Assembly (NCBI RefSeq): GCF_900129765.1
Contig: NZ_FQWU01000001.1
Coordinates: 434,001 to 498,000 of the forward strand
Length of the DNA stretch: 64,000 bases
Reading direction: 5' to 3'
From: Massilia sp. CF038
Lineage (GTDB): Bacteria > Pseudomonadota > Gammaproteobacteria > Burkholderiales > Burkholderiaceae_D
Numbering within the stretch: position 1 is the first letter of the stretch; every line of letters begins with the position of its first letter. This document shows positions 54,908 to 64,000 of the stretch, piece after piece. The translations under genes were made by a program, and so were the position numbers. The notes beneath the pieces were generated by a model, which worked only from the letters and a program-made list of their open reading frames with translations, ran no database searches and had not been told where the DNA came from.

Positions 54908-55546
54908 ATGACTTTACGCCTGGGCGATACCGCCCCTGATTTCGAGCAGGATTCCTCGCAAGGCCCGATCAAGTTCCACCAATGGGCGGGTGACTCGTGG
55001 GTCGTGCTGTTTTCGCACCCGGCCGATTTTACGCCCGTGTGCACGACGGAACTGGGACTGACGGCCAAGCTGAAACCGGAGTTCGACAAGCGCAACGTGA
55101 AGGCAATTGCCCTGTCGGTCGACCCGGCTGATACCCACAAAACCTGGATCAGCGACATCGAAGACACGCAAAAGACCGTCGTGGGTTTCCCCATCATTGC
55201 CGACGCTGACAAAAAAGTCGCCACGCTGTACGACATGATCCACCCGGAACAATCGGCCACAGCCACCGTGCGCTCGCTGTTCGTGATCGATCCGAATAAA
55301 AAGATCCGCCTCACCATCACCTATCCGATGAGCACGGGCCGCAATTTCGACGAAGTGTTGCGTGTCATCGACGCCCTGCAACTGACCGACAAGCATACCG
55401 TGGCCACCCCGGGCAACTGGAAAGATGGCGACGATGTCATCATTCCGCTGACCATCCAGGATCCGGAAGTGATCAAGCAAAAGTATCCAAAAGGCTTCAC
55501 GGCAGCGCGTCCTTACCTGCGCCTGACGCCGCAGCCGAACAAGTAA
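54908..55546 (+). CDS. 1-Cys peroxiredoxin (Prx6 type)
   Basis: The protein has 212 residues. The peroxidatic Cys is in PVCTTE (HPADFTPVCTTELG) and the protein has the long C-terminal domain of the Prx6 group, with only one conserved catalytic Cys. It detoxifies peroxides. The start was moved from ATG 54902 to ATG 54908 because GGAG (54898-54901) abuts the first but is 6 nt from the second. Confidence 0.94.
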   Translation: MTLRLGDTAPDFEQDSSQGPIKFHQWAGDSWVVLFSHPADFTPVCTTELGLTAKLKPEFDKRNVKAIALSVDPADTHKTWISDIEDTQKTVVGFPIIADADKKVATLYDMIHPEQSATATVRSLFVIDPNKKIRLTITYPMSTGRNFDEVLRVIDALQLTDKHTVATPGNWKDGDDVIIPLTIQDPEVIKQKYPKGFTAARPYLRLTPQPNK

Positions 55547-55559
55547 AACGCATAGCGCG

Positions 55560-55593
55560 CATAAGCAAATAAGGTTTCTGTTGTTTGCTTTCA
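55560..55593 (+). promoter_or_regulatory. Candidate CysB site B (before tauE)
   Basis: TAAGCAAATAAGG on the left and TTGTTTGCTTT on the right match sites A and C in ungapped alignment. It starts 77 bp before the TauE/SafE start codon. Confidence 0.6.
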
Positions 55594-55636
55594 TGCTGAG
55601 CCCCCTTACGCTGACGCTTACTTTGGGGGCGTCTGC

Positions 55637-56410
55637 ATGCTTTTTACATATATTATTTCCGGGTTCGGGGTCGGACTGCTAGTCGGCATGACCGGCGTGG
55701 GCGGCGGCTCGCTGATGACGCCGCTGCTGACCCTGCTGTTCGGCATCAACCCCTCGGTGGCGGTGGGCACTGACCTCGCGTTCGCCTCCATCACCAAGAC
55801 TGCCGGCACCTTCACTCACCGCCTGCGCGGCACCGTACGCTGGGATATCGTCAAATTGCTGTGCATTGGCGCCCTGCCAGCAGCCGTGGCAACCGCGCTG
55901 GCGCTCAAGCAGTTCGGCGCGCTGGACGCCGGCATCGGGCAAATCATCCGCTATTCGATTGCCGGCTCGGTCCTGCTGACGGTGGTAGCGCTGCTGTTCA
56001 AAGGAAAAATGCTGGCCTGGCTGAATGCCCACCCGGAAAAACATTTGCAGGGACGCAGCCTGAGCGCGGCCACCATCGTTGCCGGCCTGGTGCTGGGCAC
56101 CCTGGTGACTGTCTCTTCGATCGGCGCCGGCGCCATTGGTGCCACCTTGCTGGTCATGCTGTATCCGCGCCTGTCGGCAGCGGAAGTGGCCGGTACCGAC
56201 ATCGCCTACGCGGTACCCCTGACCGCGATTGCCGCCTTCGGCCACTGGTGGCTGGGCTCGATCAACTGGGAATTGCTTGCCATGCTGCTGATCGGCTCGG
56301 TTCCTGGCATCACGCTGGGCTCCTGGATGGCGCGCGCCGTCCCCGAGCGGGTGCTGCGGGCACTGCTGGCGATGACGCTGACGGCGGTCGCTGCCAAACT
56401 GATCTATTGA
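55637..56410 (+). CDS. TauE/SafE-family sulfite/sulfonate exporter-like permease
   Basis: The protein has 257 residues with about eight transmembrane helices. Signatures: GMTGVGGGSLMTPLL near the start and VAGTDIAYAVPLTAIAAFGHW in the second half. The family moves sulfite, sulfoacetate or other organosulfur anions; here it lies upstream of cysTWA. The GGGGG at 55626-55630 is about 7 nt from the ATG. Confidence 0.92.
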   Translation: MLFTYIISGFGVGLLVGMTGVGGGSLMTPLLTLLFGINPSVAVGTDLAFASITKTAGTFTHRLRGTVRWDIVKLLCIGALPAAVATALALKQFGALDAGIGQIIRYSIAGSVLLTVVALLFKGKMLAWLNAHPEKHLQGRSLSAATIVAGLVLGTLVTVSSIGAGAIGATLLVMLYPRLSAAEVAGTDIAYAVPLTAIAAFGHWWLGSINWELLAMLLIGSVPGITLGSWMARAVPERVLRALLAMTLTAVAAKLIY

Positions 56411-56432
56411 CAGCCGCTCATATCATTTCTCG

Positions 56433-56466
56433 TCTAACCAAATAAGAAATAGTTCGTTTTCTTTAT
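56433..56466 (+). promoter_or_regulatory. Candidate CysB site C (before cysT)
   Basis: TAACCAAATAAGAAA on the left and TTCGTTTTCTTTAT on the right match sites A and B. It starts 89 bp before cysT and is the most likely genuine CysB target, since sulfate-uptake operons are classic CysB targets and cysB itself is downstream. Confidence 0.65.
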
Positions 56467-56521
56467 GAGTTCAGGGTGAGATTATGCGACCTCTTAGATA
56501 AAAATGTAATAAGAGGGCTGC

Positions 56522-57367
56522 ATGTCTCCGAAACCACCCCCGCAGCGCGCGCCATACCGGGTTATGCCCGGCTTTGGCCTGTCGCTGGGGTTCACGATTT
56601 TCTATCTGGCGCTGATCGTCCTGATCCCGCTGTCCGCCGTGTTCCTGAAGACCTTCACCATGACCTGGGAAGCTTTCTGGAGCGCCGTGACGTCGGAACG
56701 CGTGATGGCCTCGTACCGGCTCAGCTTTGGGGCATCGCTGATTGCCGCGACCATCAACGTGTTTTTTGGCGGCATCGTCGCGTGGGTGCTGGTGCGCTAT
56801 AAATTTCCGGGCAAACGCCTGATTGACGCCTTGGTCGACTTGCCCTTTGCCCTGCCTACGGCTGTGGCGGGCATCACGCTGACCGCCTTGTATTCAAGTA
56901 ACGGCTGGATCGGCCAGTACCTGGAAAAATTCGGCTGGAAAGTCGCGTTCACGCCGGTGGGCGTGGTGGTGGCGCTGACTTTCATTGGCTTGCCCTTCGT
57001 GGTGCGCACGGTGCAGCCTGTGCTGGAAGACGCCGAACGCGAACTGGAAGAAGCGGCAGCCAGCCTGGGCGCCAATTCCTTACAGACCTTTGTGCGCATC
57101 ATCTTCCCATCGATCATGCCGGCCATGCTGACCGGCTTTGCGCTGGCGTTTGCGCGTGCCACAGGCGAATACGGTTCGGTCATTTTCATCGCCGGCAACA
57201 TGCCGATGGTGTCGGAGATCACGCCCCTGTTCATTATCACCAAGCTGGAGCAGTACGACTACGCCGGTGCGACCGCAATTGCCGTGGTCATGCTGATCGC
57301 GTCCTTCTTGTTGCTGTTGACGATTAACTTGCTGCAGGCCTGGACCCGCAAACGGTCAGGTAAATGA
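56522..57367 (+). CDS. cysT: Sulfate/thiosulfate ABC transporter permease CysT (CysU)
   Basis: The protein has 281 residues, six transmembrane helices. The EAA-type loop [15 protein letters not shown] and the family motif [14 protein letters not shown] are present. It forms the channel with CysW. AGAGGG precedes the ATG. It overlaps the next gene. Confidence 0.95.
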   Translation: MSPKPPPQRAPYRVMPGFGLSLGFTIFYLALIVLIPLSAVFLKTFTMTWEAFWSAVTSERVMASYRLSFGASLIAATINVFFGGIVAWVLVRYKFPGKRLIDALVDLPFALPTAVAGITLTALYSSNGWIGQYLEKFGWKVAFTPVGVVVALTFIGLPFVVRTVQPVLEDAERELEEAAASLGANSLQTFVRIIFPSIMPAMLTGFALAFARATGEYGSVIFIAGNMPMVSEITPLFIITKLEQYDYAGATAIAVVMLIASFLLLLTINLLQAWTRKRSGK

Positions 57368-58239
57368 TGAGCGCACAATTCAAAAAATCCGGCGCGGTGC
57401 TGGAGCCGGCCTGGGTTCGCATCGTTCTCGTCACCATCGCACTGGCGTTTCTGACGCTGTTCCTGTTCGTGCCGCTGGTGGCCGTGTTTGCCGAAGCATT
57501 CAAGAAGGGCTGGCAAGCATACGTGGCCGCGATTGTCGATCCGGACGCCATCTCCGCCATCAAGCTGACGCTGATTGCGGCCGGCATTTCGGTGCCATTG
57601 AACCTGGTGTTCGGGGTCAGCGCGGCCTGGGCGGTGGCCAAGTTCGAGTTCCGCGGCAAGAGCATTCTGCTGACCCTGATCGACTTGCCGTTTTCGGTCT
57701 CGCCTGTGATCTCCGGCCTGATCTACGTGCTCATGTTCGGCGCCCAGGGCTGGTTTGGTCCCTGGCTGCAGGCGCATGACATCAAGATCCTGTTTGCCGT
57801 GCCGGGCATTGTGCTGGCCACCGTCTTCATCACCTTCCCGTTTGTGGCGCGCGAACTGATCCCGCTGATGCAATCGCAGGGCAATGAAGAGGAAGAGGCG
57901 GCGCTGGTGCTGGGCGCCTCGGGCTGGGATACCTTCCGCCGCGTGACGCTGCCGAACATCAAGTGGGGCCTGCTGTACGGCGTCATTCTGTGTAATGCGC
58001 GTGCCATGGGCGAATTTGGCGCGGTGTCGGTGGTGTCGGGCCATATCCGCGGCGAGACCAATACCATGCCGCTCCAGGTCGAAATCCTCTACAACGAATA
58101 CAACTTTGCGGCGGCGTTTGCGGTTGCCTCGCTGCTGGCGCTGCTGGCCCTGGTGACACTGGCCATCAAATCATTTGTCGAATGGCGTTTGCACACGGTT
58201 GATCCGGTCGAAGCCGAAGCACGAGCAATGGAGCACTAA
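57364..58239 (+). CDS. cysW: Sulfate/thiosulfate ABC transporter permease CysW
   Basis: The protein has 291 residues. It starts at ATG 57364 overlapping the cysT stop (57367 is a second ATG). The EAA loop [16 protein letters not shown] and [17 protein letters not shown] are typical of CysW. The cysA start is 2 bp after the stop. Confidence 0.95.
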   Translation: MMSAQFKKSGAVLEPAWVRIVLVTIALAFLTLFLFVPLVAVFAEAFKKGWQAYVAAIVDPDAISAIKLTLIAAGISVPLNLVFGVSAAWAVAKFEFRGKSILLTLIDLPFSVSPVISGLIYVLMFGAQGWFGPWLQAHDIKILFAVPGIVLATVFITFPFVARELIPLMQSQGNEEEEAALVLGASGWDTFRRVTLPNIKWGLLYGVILCNARAMGEFGAVSVVSGHIRGETNTMPLQVEILYNEYNFAAAFAVASLLALLALVTLAIKSFVEWRLHTVDPVEAEARAMEH

Positions 58240-58241
58240 TC

Positions 58242-59315
58242 ATGACAATCGAAGTCAAGAACATCAACAAACGATTCGGCGATTTCGTCGCGCTCGATAA
58301 TGTGTCGCTCCAGTTCCCCACGGGTGAACTGACCGCGCTGCTGGGGCCTTCAGGCTGCGGCAAGACCACGCTGCTGCGCATCATCGCGGGCCTTGAGCAT
58401 CCGGATTCCGGCCAGGTGCTGCTGGACGCGAACGATGCATCGGCCCGTCACGTGCGCGAACGCCAGGTGGGCTTCGTGTTCCAGCACTATGCGCTGTTCA
58501 AACACATGACCGTGTTCGAGAACGTCGCCTTCGGCCTGCGCGTCAAGCCACGCAAGGAGCGTCCGTCAGAACTGGAAATCAAGCAGAAGGTGCACGACCT
58601 GCTTGGCCTGGTGCAGCTGGACTGGCTGGCTGACCGCTATCCGCCGCAGCTGTCGGGTGGACAGCGCCAGCGTATCGCCCTGGCGCGCGCCCTGGCGGTG
58701 GAGCCGCGCGTGCTGCTGCTGGACGAACCGTTTGGTGCGCTCGACGCCAAGGTGCGCAAGGAACTGCGGCGCTGGCTGCGCCGCCTGCACGACGACCTGC
58801 ACGTCACCTCCATCTTCGTGACCCACGACCAGGAAGAAGCGCTGGAAGTGGCCGACCAGGTGGTCCTGATGAACAAGGGGAAGGTCGAGCAGCTGGGCGC
58901 GCCCGGCGACGTGTACAACAATCCCGCCTCGCCGTTCGTGTACGGCTTCCTGGGGAACGTGAACCTGTTCCACGGCCGCGTGCACGAAGGGGTGCTGGCC
59001 AGCGGCGACGCCAGCTTCACCGTGCCTGATCACGCGCAGGTCCAGGATGGCAAAGGCATCGCGTATGTGCGCCCGCACGACCTGGATATTGACCGCTATG
59101 TCGCCGGCGGCGAGGGCATCGTCGTCAAGCTGCGCCGCGCACATGCGATTGGCCCGCTGGCCCAGCTCGACCTGGAACGCGCCGACAATGCGGAGCTGAT
59201 CGAAGCGGTCATTCCGAATGAGCGCTTTAGCCAGTTGCAGGTACGCGAAGGCGACACGCTGCTGGTGCGCCCGCGCCGGATGCACGTGTTTGTCGACCAG
59301 GGTGCAGCGATATGA
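58242..59315 (+). CDS. cysA: Sulfate/thiosulfate ABC transporter ATPase CysA
   Basis: The protein has 357 residues. Walker A is [12 protein letters not shown], the signature [15 protein letters not shown], Walker [20 protein letters not shown], followed by a C-terminal TOBE-like domain ([11 protein letters not shown]). ATP drives sulfate or thiosulfate import. It overlaps cysB by 4 bp (ATGA). The periplasmic binding protein is not in the window. Confidence 0.96.
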   Translation: MTIEVKNINKRFGDFVALDNVSLQFPTGELTALLGPSGCGKTTLLRIIAGLEHPDSGQVLLDANDASARHVRERQVGFVFQHYALFKHMTVFENVAFGLRVKPRKERPSELEIKQKVHDLLGLVQLDWLADRYPPQLSGGQRQRIALARALAVEPRVLLLDEPFGALDAKVRKELRRWLRRLHDDLHVTSIFVTHDQEEALEVADQVVLMNKGKVEQLGAPGDVYNNPASPFVYGFLGNVNLFHGRVHEGVLASGDASFTVPDHAQVQDGKGIAYVRPHDLDIDRYVAGGEGIVVKLRRAHAIGPLAQLDLERADNAELIEAVIPNERFSQLQVREGDTLLVRPRRMHVFVDQGAAI

Positions 59316-60238
59316 ACTTCCAACAATTGCGCTCGATTCGCGAAACGGCGCGCCGCGGCTATAACCTGACCGAAGTGGCCAATGCCTTATTCACCTCGCA
59401 GCCAGGCGTGAGCCGCCAGATCCGCGAACTGGAAGATGAACTGGGTGTGGTCATCTTCGAACGCAATGGCAAGCGCCTGACGGGCCTGACCGAGCCAGGC
59501 AAGGGCATCCTCAAGATCATCGACAAGCTGCTGGTGGAAGCGGAAAACCTGCAGCAGGCCAGCCAGGATTACGCGGGCCAGAACAGCGGCACGCTGACCA
59601 TTGCCGCGACCCACACGCAGGCGCGCTATGCGCTGCCCAAGGTGGTGCAATCGTTCCGCGCCGATTTTCCCGATGTGCGCATCGCCCTGCAGCAAAGCGC
59701 GCCAGATCACATTGCGGAGTGGGTCCTGTCGGGCAAGGCCGATATTGGCATTGCGACCGAGGGCTTGTCGCAGTTCCCGGATCTGGTGTCCTTCCCCTGC
59801 TATCGCTGGAGCCACCTGGTGGTGGTGCCGGACGGGCACGCGCTGCTCGGCAAGTCGCCGATCAAGCTGGAAGATCTGGCGGACTTCCCTTTGATTACTT
59901 ATGACGTGGGCTTTACGGGGCGCGGCCATATTGATGCGGCGTTTGCGGCGGCAGGGGTGAAGACCGATATTGTGCTGACCGCGATGGATTCGGACGTCAT
60001 CAAGCAGTATGTGTCGCTGGGACTGGGCGTGGGGATTGTGGCGTCGATGGCGTTTGATCATGGGCGCGACAAGGGTTTGCGCGCGATTGAAGCGTCACAC
60101 CTGTTTGCGCCGAACGTGACGCGGCTGGCTGTGCGGCGTGGGGCTTATCTGCGCGAGTATGCGTATCGCTTCATTTCGCAGTTTGCGCCGGAGCTGAAAC
60201 GGGCAGAAATTGAAGCTGCCGTAAACGCAGAAGGATAG
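59312..60238 (+). CDS. cysB: CysB-type LysR regulator of sulfur assimilation
   Basis: The protein has 308 residues. The start [20 protein letters not shown] (in part) and the HTH region [23 protein letters not shown] match CysB/Cbl. The effector domain has [13 protein letters not shown] and the Thr/Gly-rich N-acetylserine-type pocket [11 protein letters not shown]. The operon order cysTWA-cysB and the three similar sites upstream suggest it controls this region, with O-acetylserine/N-acetylserine as likely inducer by analogy. Cbl is the alternative. Confidence 0.93.
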   Translation: MNFQQLRSIRETARRGYNLTEVANALFTSQPGVSRQIRELEDELGVVIFERNGKRLTGLTEPGKGILKIIDKLLVEAENLQQASQDYAGQNSGTLTIAATHTQARYALPKVVQSFRADFPDVRIALQQSAPDHIAEWVLSGKADIGIATEGLSQFPDLVSFPCYRWSHLVVVPDGHALLGKSPIKLEDLADFPLITYDVGFTGRGHIDAAFAAAGVKTDIVLTAMDSDVIKQYVSLGLGVGIVASMAFDHGRDKGLRAIEASHLFAPNVTRLAVRRGAYLREYAYRFISQFAPELKRAEIEAAVNAEG

Positions 60239-60246
60239 CCGCAACA

Positions 60247-60279
60247 CCATCGTCCCCGCCTTCGCGAGGACGACGGCGA
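60247..60279. repeat. Single arm of the REP-like family
   Basis: ATCGTCCCCGCCTTCGCG followed by AGGACGACGGCGAT resembles one arm of the palindromes at 3775, 6709 and 9993. It sits between the convergent cysB and aldo-keto reductase genes. Confidence 0.6.
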
Positions 60280-61326
60280 TCAGGCGCCGGGGTTGGTGAT
60301 GCGACTGTGAATGGTGTTGATGGCATCGACCACCTCGGTCGACAGGGTCACCGAGGCCGCATCAATATTGTCTTTCAATTGCGCCAGCGTGGTCGCACCC
60401 ACAATGGTCGACGCCACAAACCAGCGTGAATAGCACCACGCCAGCGCCATCTGAGTCGGCGTCATGCCGTTGGCGCGCGCCAGTTCCGCATATTCCTTGA
60501 CCGCCGCCAGCACCGATGGCCGCAGGTAACGCGGACTCCAGTTAGCCGGGAAGATCGTCAACCGACCATGCGCCTTCGGGTCATCCAGGTACTTGGCCGT
60601 GAGCTGTCCGAACGCGAGTGGGCTATACGCCAGCAGGCTCACATTCTCGCGATAGCAGGTCTCGTCGAGCAGACTTGTTTCAAAATTACGCGCTGTCAGG
60701 TTGTACAAATTCTGAATGGTCGCAATACGCGGCAAGCCCTTCATCTCGGCCTGTTTGACGTATTCGCTCACGCCCCAGGCACTCTCGTTGGACACACCAA
60801 TCTGGCCAATCTTGCCCTCTTCGATCAGCTTGCCCAGCACCGCCAGCGTGTCTTCAATCGCCACACCCCTGCGTTCCTTTTCCGGGTTGAAGGCAGTAGC
60901 GCCAAAGATCGGCACATTCCGGCTTGGCCAGTGGATCTGGTACAGATCGATGTGATCGGTCTGCAGGCGCGTGAGGCTGGCCTCGACGGCGGCGCGGATG
61001 TTGGCGGCATCAAGGTTGTTCTTGCCGTTGCGGATCCAGTGCATGGCCGCGTTCGGCCCCGCCACCTTGGTGGCCAGCACGATGTCGGCGCGGCGCCCGG
61101 TCTTTTTCAGCCAGGAGCCAATAAAGCGTTCGGTCGAGCCCTGCGTCGCCGCGCGCGGCATGACTGGGTACATCTCGGCCGTGTCGACGAAATTGATGCC
61201 CCGTTCCAGCGCGTAGTCGAGCTGACTGTGGGCCTCGGCTTCGCTGTTTTGCTCGCCAAAGGTCATGGTGCCCAGGCAGACCTTCGATACTTTCAGCGCG
61301 CTGGCGCCAAGCGTGACCTTATCCAT
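60280..61326 (-). CDS. NADPH-dependent aldo-keto reductase, Tas-like
   Basis: The protein has 348 residues. An AKR barrel with [21 protein letters not shown] (in part), active-site Asp/Tyr in FVDTAEMYP, Lys in VLATKVAG and His in [15 protein letters not shown] is the likely cofactor from [16 protein letters not shown]. It starts inside the pyrD stop (8-bp overlap), so it is translationally coupled to pyrD. Confidence 0.93.
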   Translation of the reverse strand: MDKVTLGASALKVSKVCLGTMTFGEQNSEAEAHSQLDYALERGINFVDTAEMYPVMPRAATQGSTERFIGSWLKKTGRRADIVLATKVAGPNAAMHWIRNGKNNLDAANIRAAVEASLTRLQTDHIDLYQIHWPSRNVPIFGATAFNPEKERRGVAIEDTLAVLGKLIEEGKIGQIGVSNESAWGVSEYVKQAEMKGLPRIATIQNLYNLTARNFETSLLDETCYRENVSLLAYSPLAFGQLTAKYLDDPKAHGRLTIFPANWSPRYLRPSVLAAVKEYAELARANGMTPTQMALAWCYSRWFVASTIVGATTLAQLKDNIDAASVTLSTEVVDAINTIHSRITNPGA

Positions 61327-62365
61327 GGATCTTCCTGATTTCGTTGGCGCAGTCGCGCACCAGTGCCGGGCCGGCGTAGATCAGGCCCGTATACACCTGC
61401 ACCAGCGAGGCGCCCAGTTTGATTTTGGTGGCGGCATCCTTGCCGCGCATGATGCCGCCCACGCCGATGATGGGCAGCTCGTCACCGACTTCCGCCTTGA
61501 GGGCGCGGATCACGATGTTCGACAGGTCGAACACGGGTTCACCCGACACGCCGCCAACTTCATTGCCGTACTTGACGCGGTCCACGCTGCGGTGGCTGGT
61601 GGTGGTGTTGGTGGCGATGACGCCGTCGATCTTGTGACGCAGCAGGGCGTCGGCGATGTTCTTGATTTGCTCGGCGTCGACGTCTGGCGCGATTTTCAGC
61701 GTCAGCGGCACGTAGCGCTTGTGCTGGTCGGCCAGGCGCAGTTGCGCCGCTTTCAGTTGCGAGAGCAGGGCGTCCAGTTCGGATGCGCCTTGCAGCTGGC
61801 GCAGGTTCTTGGTGTTGGGCGACGAGATGTTTACCGTCACGTAGCTGGCGTAGGGGTAGACTTTTTCCAGGCAGTGCAGATAATCGTCGACTGCGTTTTC
61901 AATCGGGGTGGCCGCATTCTTGCCGATGTTCAGACCCAGAATGCCTTCCTTGTTCTGATAGAAGCGGGACGACTGCACGTTGGCGATAAAGGCATCGACG
62001 CCGCCATTGTTGAAACCCATGCGGTTGATGATGGCGTTCTTCGACGGCAGGCGGAACATGCGCGGCTTGGGGTTGCCCGGCTGCGGGCGCGGGGTCACGG
62101 TGCCCACTTCGATGGAACCGAATCCCAGTGCGGCCAGGCCGTCGATGTAGGCGCCATCCTTGTCCAGTCCTGCTGCCAGCCCGACCGGATTGGGGAAGTT
62201 CAAACCCATGACGGTGCGCGGATCGGCGGCCGGCTTGCGCACGGTTTTGGTCCAACCCATGGTTTCGGCCTTACGCAAGGCAGGCAGGGTCAGGTTGTGC
62301 GCCGCTTCCGGGTTGAGCGAAAACAGCAGGGGGCGGGTCAGGGCGTACAGCAATTTGTCGGACAT
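61319..62365 (-). CDS. pyrD: Quinone-dependent dihydroorotate dehydrogenase (class 2)
   Basis: The protein has 348 residues. It oxidises dihydroorotate to orotate, passing electrons to quinone; the N-terminal helices ([17 protein letters not shown]) are the membrane-associating segment of class 2. Motifs: [10 protein letters not shown] (FMN), VNISSPNT with the catalytic Ser and [13 protein letters not shown] near the end. It lies 54 bp after bpt. Confidence 0.96.
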   Translation of the reverse strand: MSDKLLYALTRPLLFSLNPEAAHNLTLPALRKAETMGWTKTVRKPAADPRTVMGLNFPNPVGLAAGLDKDGAYIDGLAALGFGSIEVGTVTPRPQPGNPKPRMFRLPSKNAIINRMGFNNGGVDAFIANVQSSRFYQNKEGILGLNIGKNAATPIENAVDDYLHCLEKVYPYASYVTVNISSPNTKNLRQLQGASELDALLSQLKAAQLRLADQHKRYVPLTLKIAPDVDAEQIKNIADALLRHKIDGVIATNTTTSHRSVDRVKYGNEVGGVSGEPVFDLSNIVIRALKAEVGDELPIIGVGGIMRGKDAATKIKLGASLVQVYTGLIYAGPALVRDCANEIRKIHG

Positions 62366-62419
62366 GGGCAGCTTAAAGAATGCAGGTGCGGCATTTTACC
62401 GTGCGCGCGGCCCGGCCGC

Positions 62420-63148
62420 CTATTTTTGCAGCACGCTCCAAATGCCGTTCATGCGTGCTTCGAGTGGCCTGAAATTGATCTTGTAGGCCATTTTGGGACT
62501 TTGCTCGATCCAGTAGCCCAGATACACGAAGGGCAGTCCCAGTTCCTGCGCCTGTGCGATTTGCCACAAGATGTTGTAGGTGCCAAAGGAGGCGCCTGGC
62601 ACGTCCGGGTCGAAGAAGGTGTAGACCGACGACAGACCGTCGGACAGCACGTCGATGATGGAGATCATGCGCAGTACGCCCTCGGTATCGCGAAACTCGA
62701 CCAGGCGCGTGTTGACCCGGCTTTGCAGCAGAAACTGGGCATACTGGTCGCGGCTGTCCTGGTCCATGCCGCCGCCCACGTGGCGCGTGGTCTGGTAGCG
62801 CAGGTAGAGCGCGTAATGTTCGTCCGAGAAGCTCAGGTTGGCGACATTGGCCACCAAGCCGGCATGGCGCGTCCAGGCGCGGCGCTGACCGCGGCTGGGC
62901 TGAAATTCGTCCGTCCGCACGCGTACCGGAATGCAGGCCTGACAGCCGTCGCAATAAGGGCGGTAGGTGAAGATACCGCTGCGCCGGAACCCGTTTTTGA
63001 CGAGTTCGGAATAGACGTCGGCGTTGATCAGGTGCGAAGGGGTGGCCACTTGCGAGCGGGCCTGGCGCGCGTCCAGGTAGCTGCAGGGGTAGGGCGCTGT
63101 GGTGTAGAACTGCAGCGTCGAGAAGGGCAAGTCATTTAGGTGCGCCAT
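62420..63148 (-). CDS. bpt: Aspartate/glutamate leucyltransferase
   Basis: The protein has 242 residues. It adds Leu from Leu-tRNA to N-terminal Asp/Glu, creating N-degrons for ClpS/ClpAP. Motifs: [33 protein letters not shown] and [18 protein letters not shown]-type end (here [17 protein letters not shown]). It sits 63 bp after aat. Confidence 0.95.
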   Translation of the reverse strand: MAHLNDLPFSTLQFYTTAPYPCSYLDARQARSQVATPSHLINADVYSELVKNGFRRSGIFTYRPYCDGCQACIPVRVRTDEFQPSRGQRRAWTRHAGLVANVANLSFSDEHYALYLRYQTTRHVGGGMDQDSRDQYAQFLLQSRVNTRLVEFRDTEGVLRMISIIDVLSDGLSSVYTFFDPDVPGASFGTYNILWQIAQAQELGLPFVYLGYWIEQSPKMAYKINFRPLEARMNGIWSVLQK

Positions 63149-63211
63149 GCATGGTCTTTCGATGCGACGTTATGTGCTTCCTTGGCTTTCATTGTAACGA
63201 AACTGGGCGCC

Positions 63212-63940
63212 TTAGTGGGTGCCGCGCAAACGTGGCGGCAAACCCCAGCCGCTGACTGGCGGCTCGCCAATGGCGCTGCGTAAATGTTCCAGGAAAACCT
63301 CGCGCGACACCGGGGCCGCTCCCAGCGAGGCCAGGTGCGCTGTCTCTTGCTGGCAATCGATCATGCGCACGCCCTGGCTGCGCAGAAAATCGACCAGGAA
63401 GCTCAGGGCGATTTTGGAGCCATCGGTGACGCGGGCAAACATGGATTCGCCGTAAAACATGCGGCCAATACACACGCCGTAGGCGCCACCCACCAGCTCG
63501 CCGTCGCGCCACAGTTCGGATGAATGGGCATAGCCAAGAGCATGCAGGCCGGTGTAACCGTCAATGATTTCGTCGGAAATCCAGGTGCCCGGGCCATCCT
63601 TGCGGGGCGCGGCGCAGGCACGCATGACTTGTTCGAACGCACTGTCGAAGCGCACTTCCCACGGGCCGCCTTCTTGCATGCTGCGTTCCACCTTGCGCAG
63701 CGCCTTGCGCAGGCTGTCGCTGACGCGGAACTGCTCGGTCATGAGGACCATGCGCGGATCGGTGCTCCACCAGAGAATGGGTTGGCCTTCTGAAAACCAG
63801 GGGAAGATGCCGCGCTGGTAAGCAGCGAGCAGCCGTTGCGGCGACAAATCGGCCCCGGCAGCCAGCAAACCCGGCGCGTCCAGCGTCAAGGCCTCGGACA
63901 CGTCGGGAAACGGGGAGTGGGTCTCAAGCCAGGGGATCAT
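63212..63940 (-). CDS. aat: Leucyl/phenylalanyl-tRNA--protein transferase
   Basis: The protein has 242 residues. It adds Leu or Phe to N-terminal Arg/Lys. Motifs: [41 protein letters not shown] (in part), [18 protein letters not shown]. The frame stays open upstream to the right edge, but ATG 63940 fits the family N-terminus. It is the first clear gene of aat-bpt-pyrD-AKR; a partial frame overlaps its ATG. Confidence 0.95.
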   Translation of the reverse strand: MIPWLETHSPFPDVSEALTLDAPGLLAAGADLSPQRLLAAYQRGIFPWFSEGQPILWWSTDPRMVLMTEQFRVSDSLRKALRKVERSMQEGGPWEVRFDSAFEQVMRACAAPRKDGPGTWISDEIIDGYTGLHALGYAHSSELWRDGELVGGAYGVCIGRMFYGESMFARVTDGSKIALSFLVDFLRSQGVRMIDCQQETAHLASLGAAPVSREVFLEHLRSAIGEPPVSGWGLPPRLRGTH

Positions 63941-64000
63941 GAGTCGTTGGATGGGCTCGATATACGCATGGGGCGCAAGATGTCGTGCGAGTGGAAACCG
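63937..64000 (-). CDS. Possible C-terminal fragment of an upstream gene
   Basis: On the minus strand a frame open from the right edge reads [20 protein letters not shown] and stops with TGA overlapping the aat ATG (ATGA). Such overlap suggests a translationally coupled upstream gene. The twenty residues are not enough to name it. Confidence 0.3.
   Translation of the reverse strand, partial: GFHSHDILRPMRISSPSNDS

Overview
The window looks like a chromosomal segment of a GC-rich betaproteobacterium of the Oxalobacteraceae type (Massilia, Duganella or Janthinobacterium-like). The reasons are an E3 subunit of pyruvate dehydrogenase with its own lipoyl domain, several secreted proteins ending in PEP-CTERM sorting signals, a polyhydroxyalkanoate phasin, a fkpB-ispH pair, an aat-bpt-pyrD cluster and dispersed GC-rich palindromes. 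The genus is inferred from gene content only. No phage, transposase, integrase or CRISPR array was seen; most of the segment is ordinary core genome with accessory patches.

Layout. 1-3673: the start of holC, a thioredoxin-fold secreted protein, oligopeptidase A and folD, all on the minus strand. 3916-9970: the aceE-aceF-lpdA operon with a clear sigma70 promoter and three REP-like palindromes around and inside it. 10192-15429: a TetR regulator divergent from a tripartite drug-efflux operon (membrane fusion protein, 14-TM MFS pump, NodT outer-membrane factor), with a palindromic operator between them. 15478-27334: an accessory stretch rich in secreted proteins. It holds an M49-like peptidase, two tandem HEVGHC proteins, a BON protein with 11-residue repeats, an HDOD protein, a YpfJ-type metallopeptidase, an FKBP, two paralogous PEP-CTERM trypsin-like proteases and small unknowns.

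27439-31904: a C39-peptidase ABC exporter with its HlyD partner, divergent from a 47-residue hydrophobic peptide gene and a DUF7919-like protein. 31971-45272: mostly housekeeping genes (tRNA-Lys, a GspE/PilB-type ATPase, purN, an RsmB-like methyltransferase, an MscS channel, a fatty-acid desaturase, an LMW tyrosine phosphatase, rpmB-rpmG, radC, fkpB-ispH) plus an orphan barstar-like inhibitor. 45507-49164: livHMGF branched-chain amino acid uptake, without its binding protein. 49228-53669: a phasin with a twin-site promoter, an EamA transporter, a nitroreductase, a PBP7-like endopeptidase and an IclR regulator.

53819-60238: dgkA, then a likely sulfur regulon. It comprises an RBBP9-type hydrolase, a 1-Cys peroxiredoxin, a TauE/SafE exporter, cysTWA and cysB. 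Three ungapped 34-bp similar sites precede the hydrolase, tauE and cysT and are candidate CysB targets. 60280-64000: aldo-keto reductase, pyrD, bpt and aat on the minus strand, so both N-end-rule amino-acid transferases lie together.

The strongest non-standard signals are the three CysB-like sites linking a peroxiredoxin and a hydrolase to sulfate uptake, the C39 exporter next to an unannotated Gly-Gly-containing mini-gene, the BON plus 11-mer-repeat protein, the tandem HEVGHC secreted proteins, and promoters placed so close to start codons (HDOD gene, purN) that leaderless mRNAs are likely.
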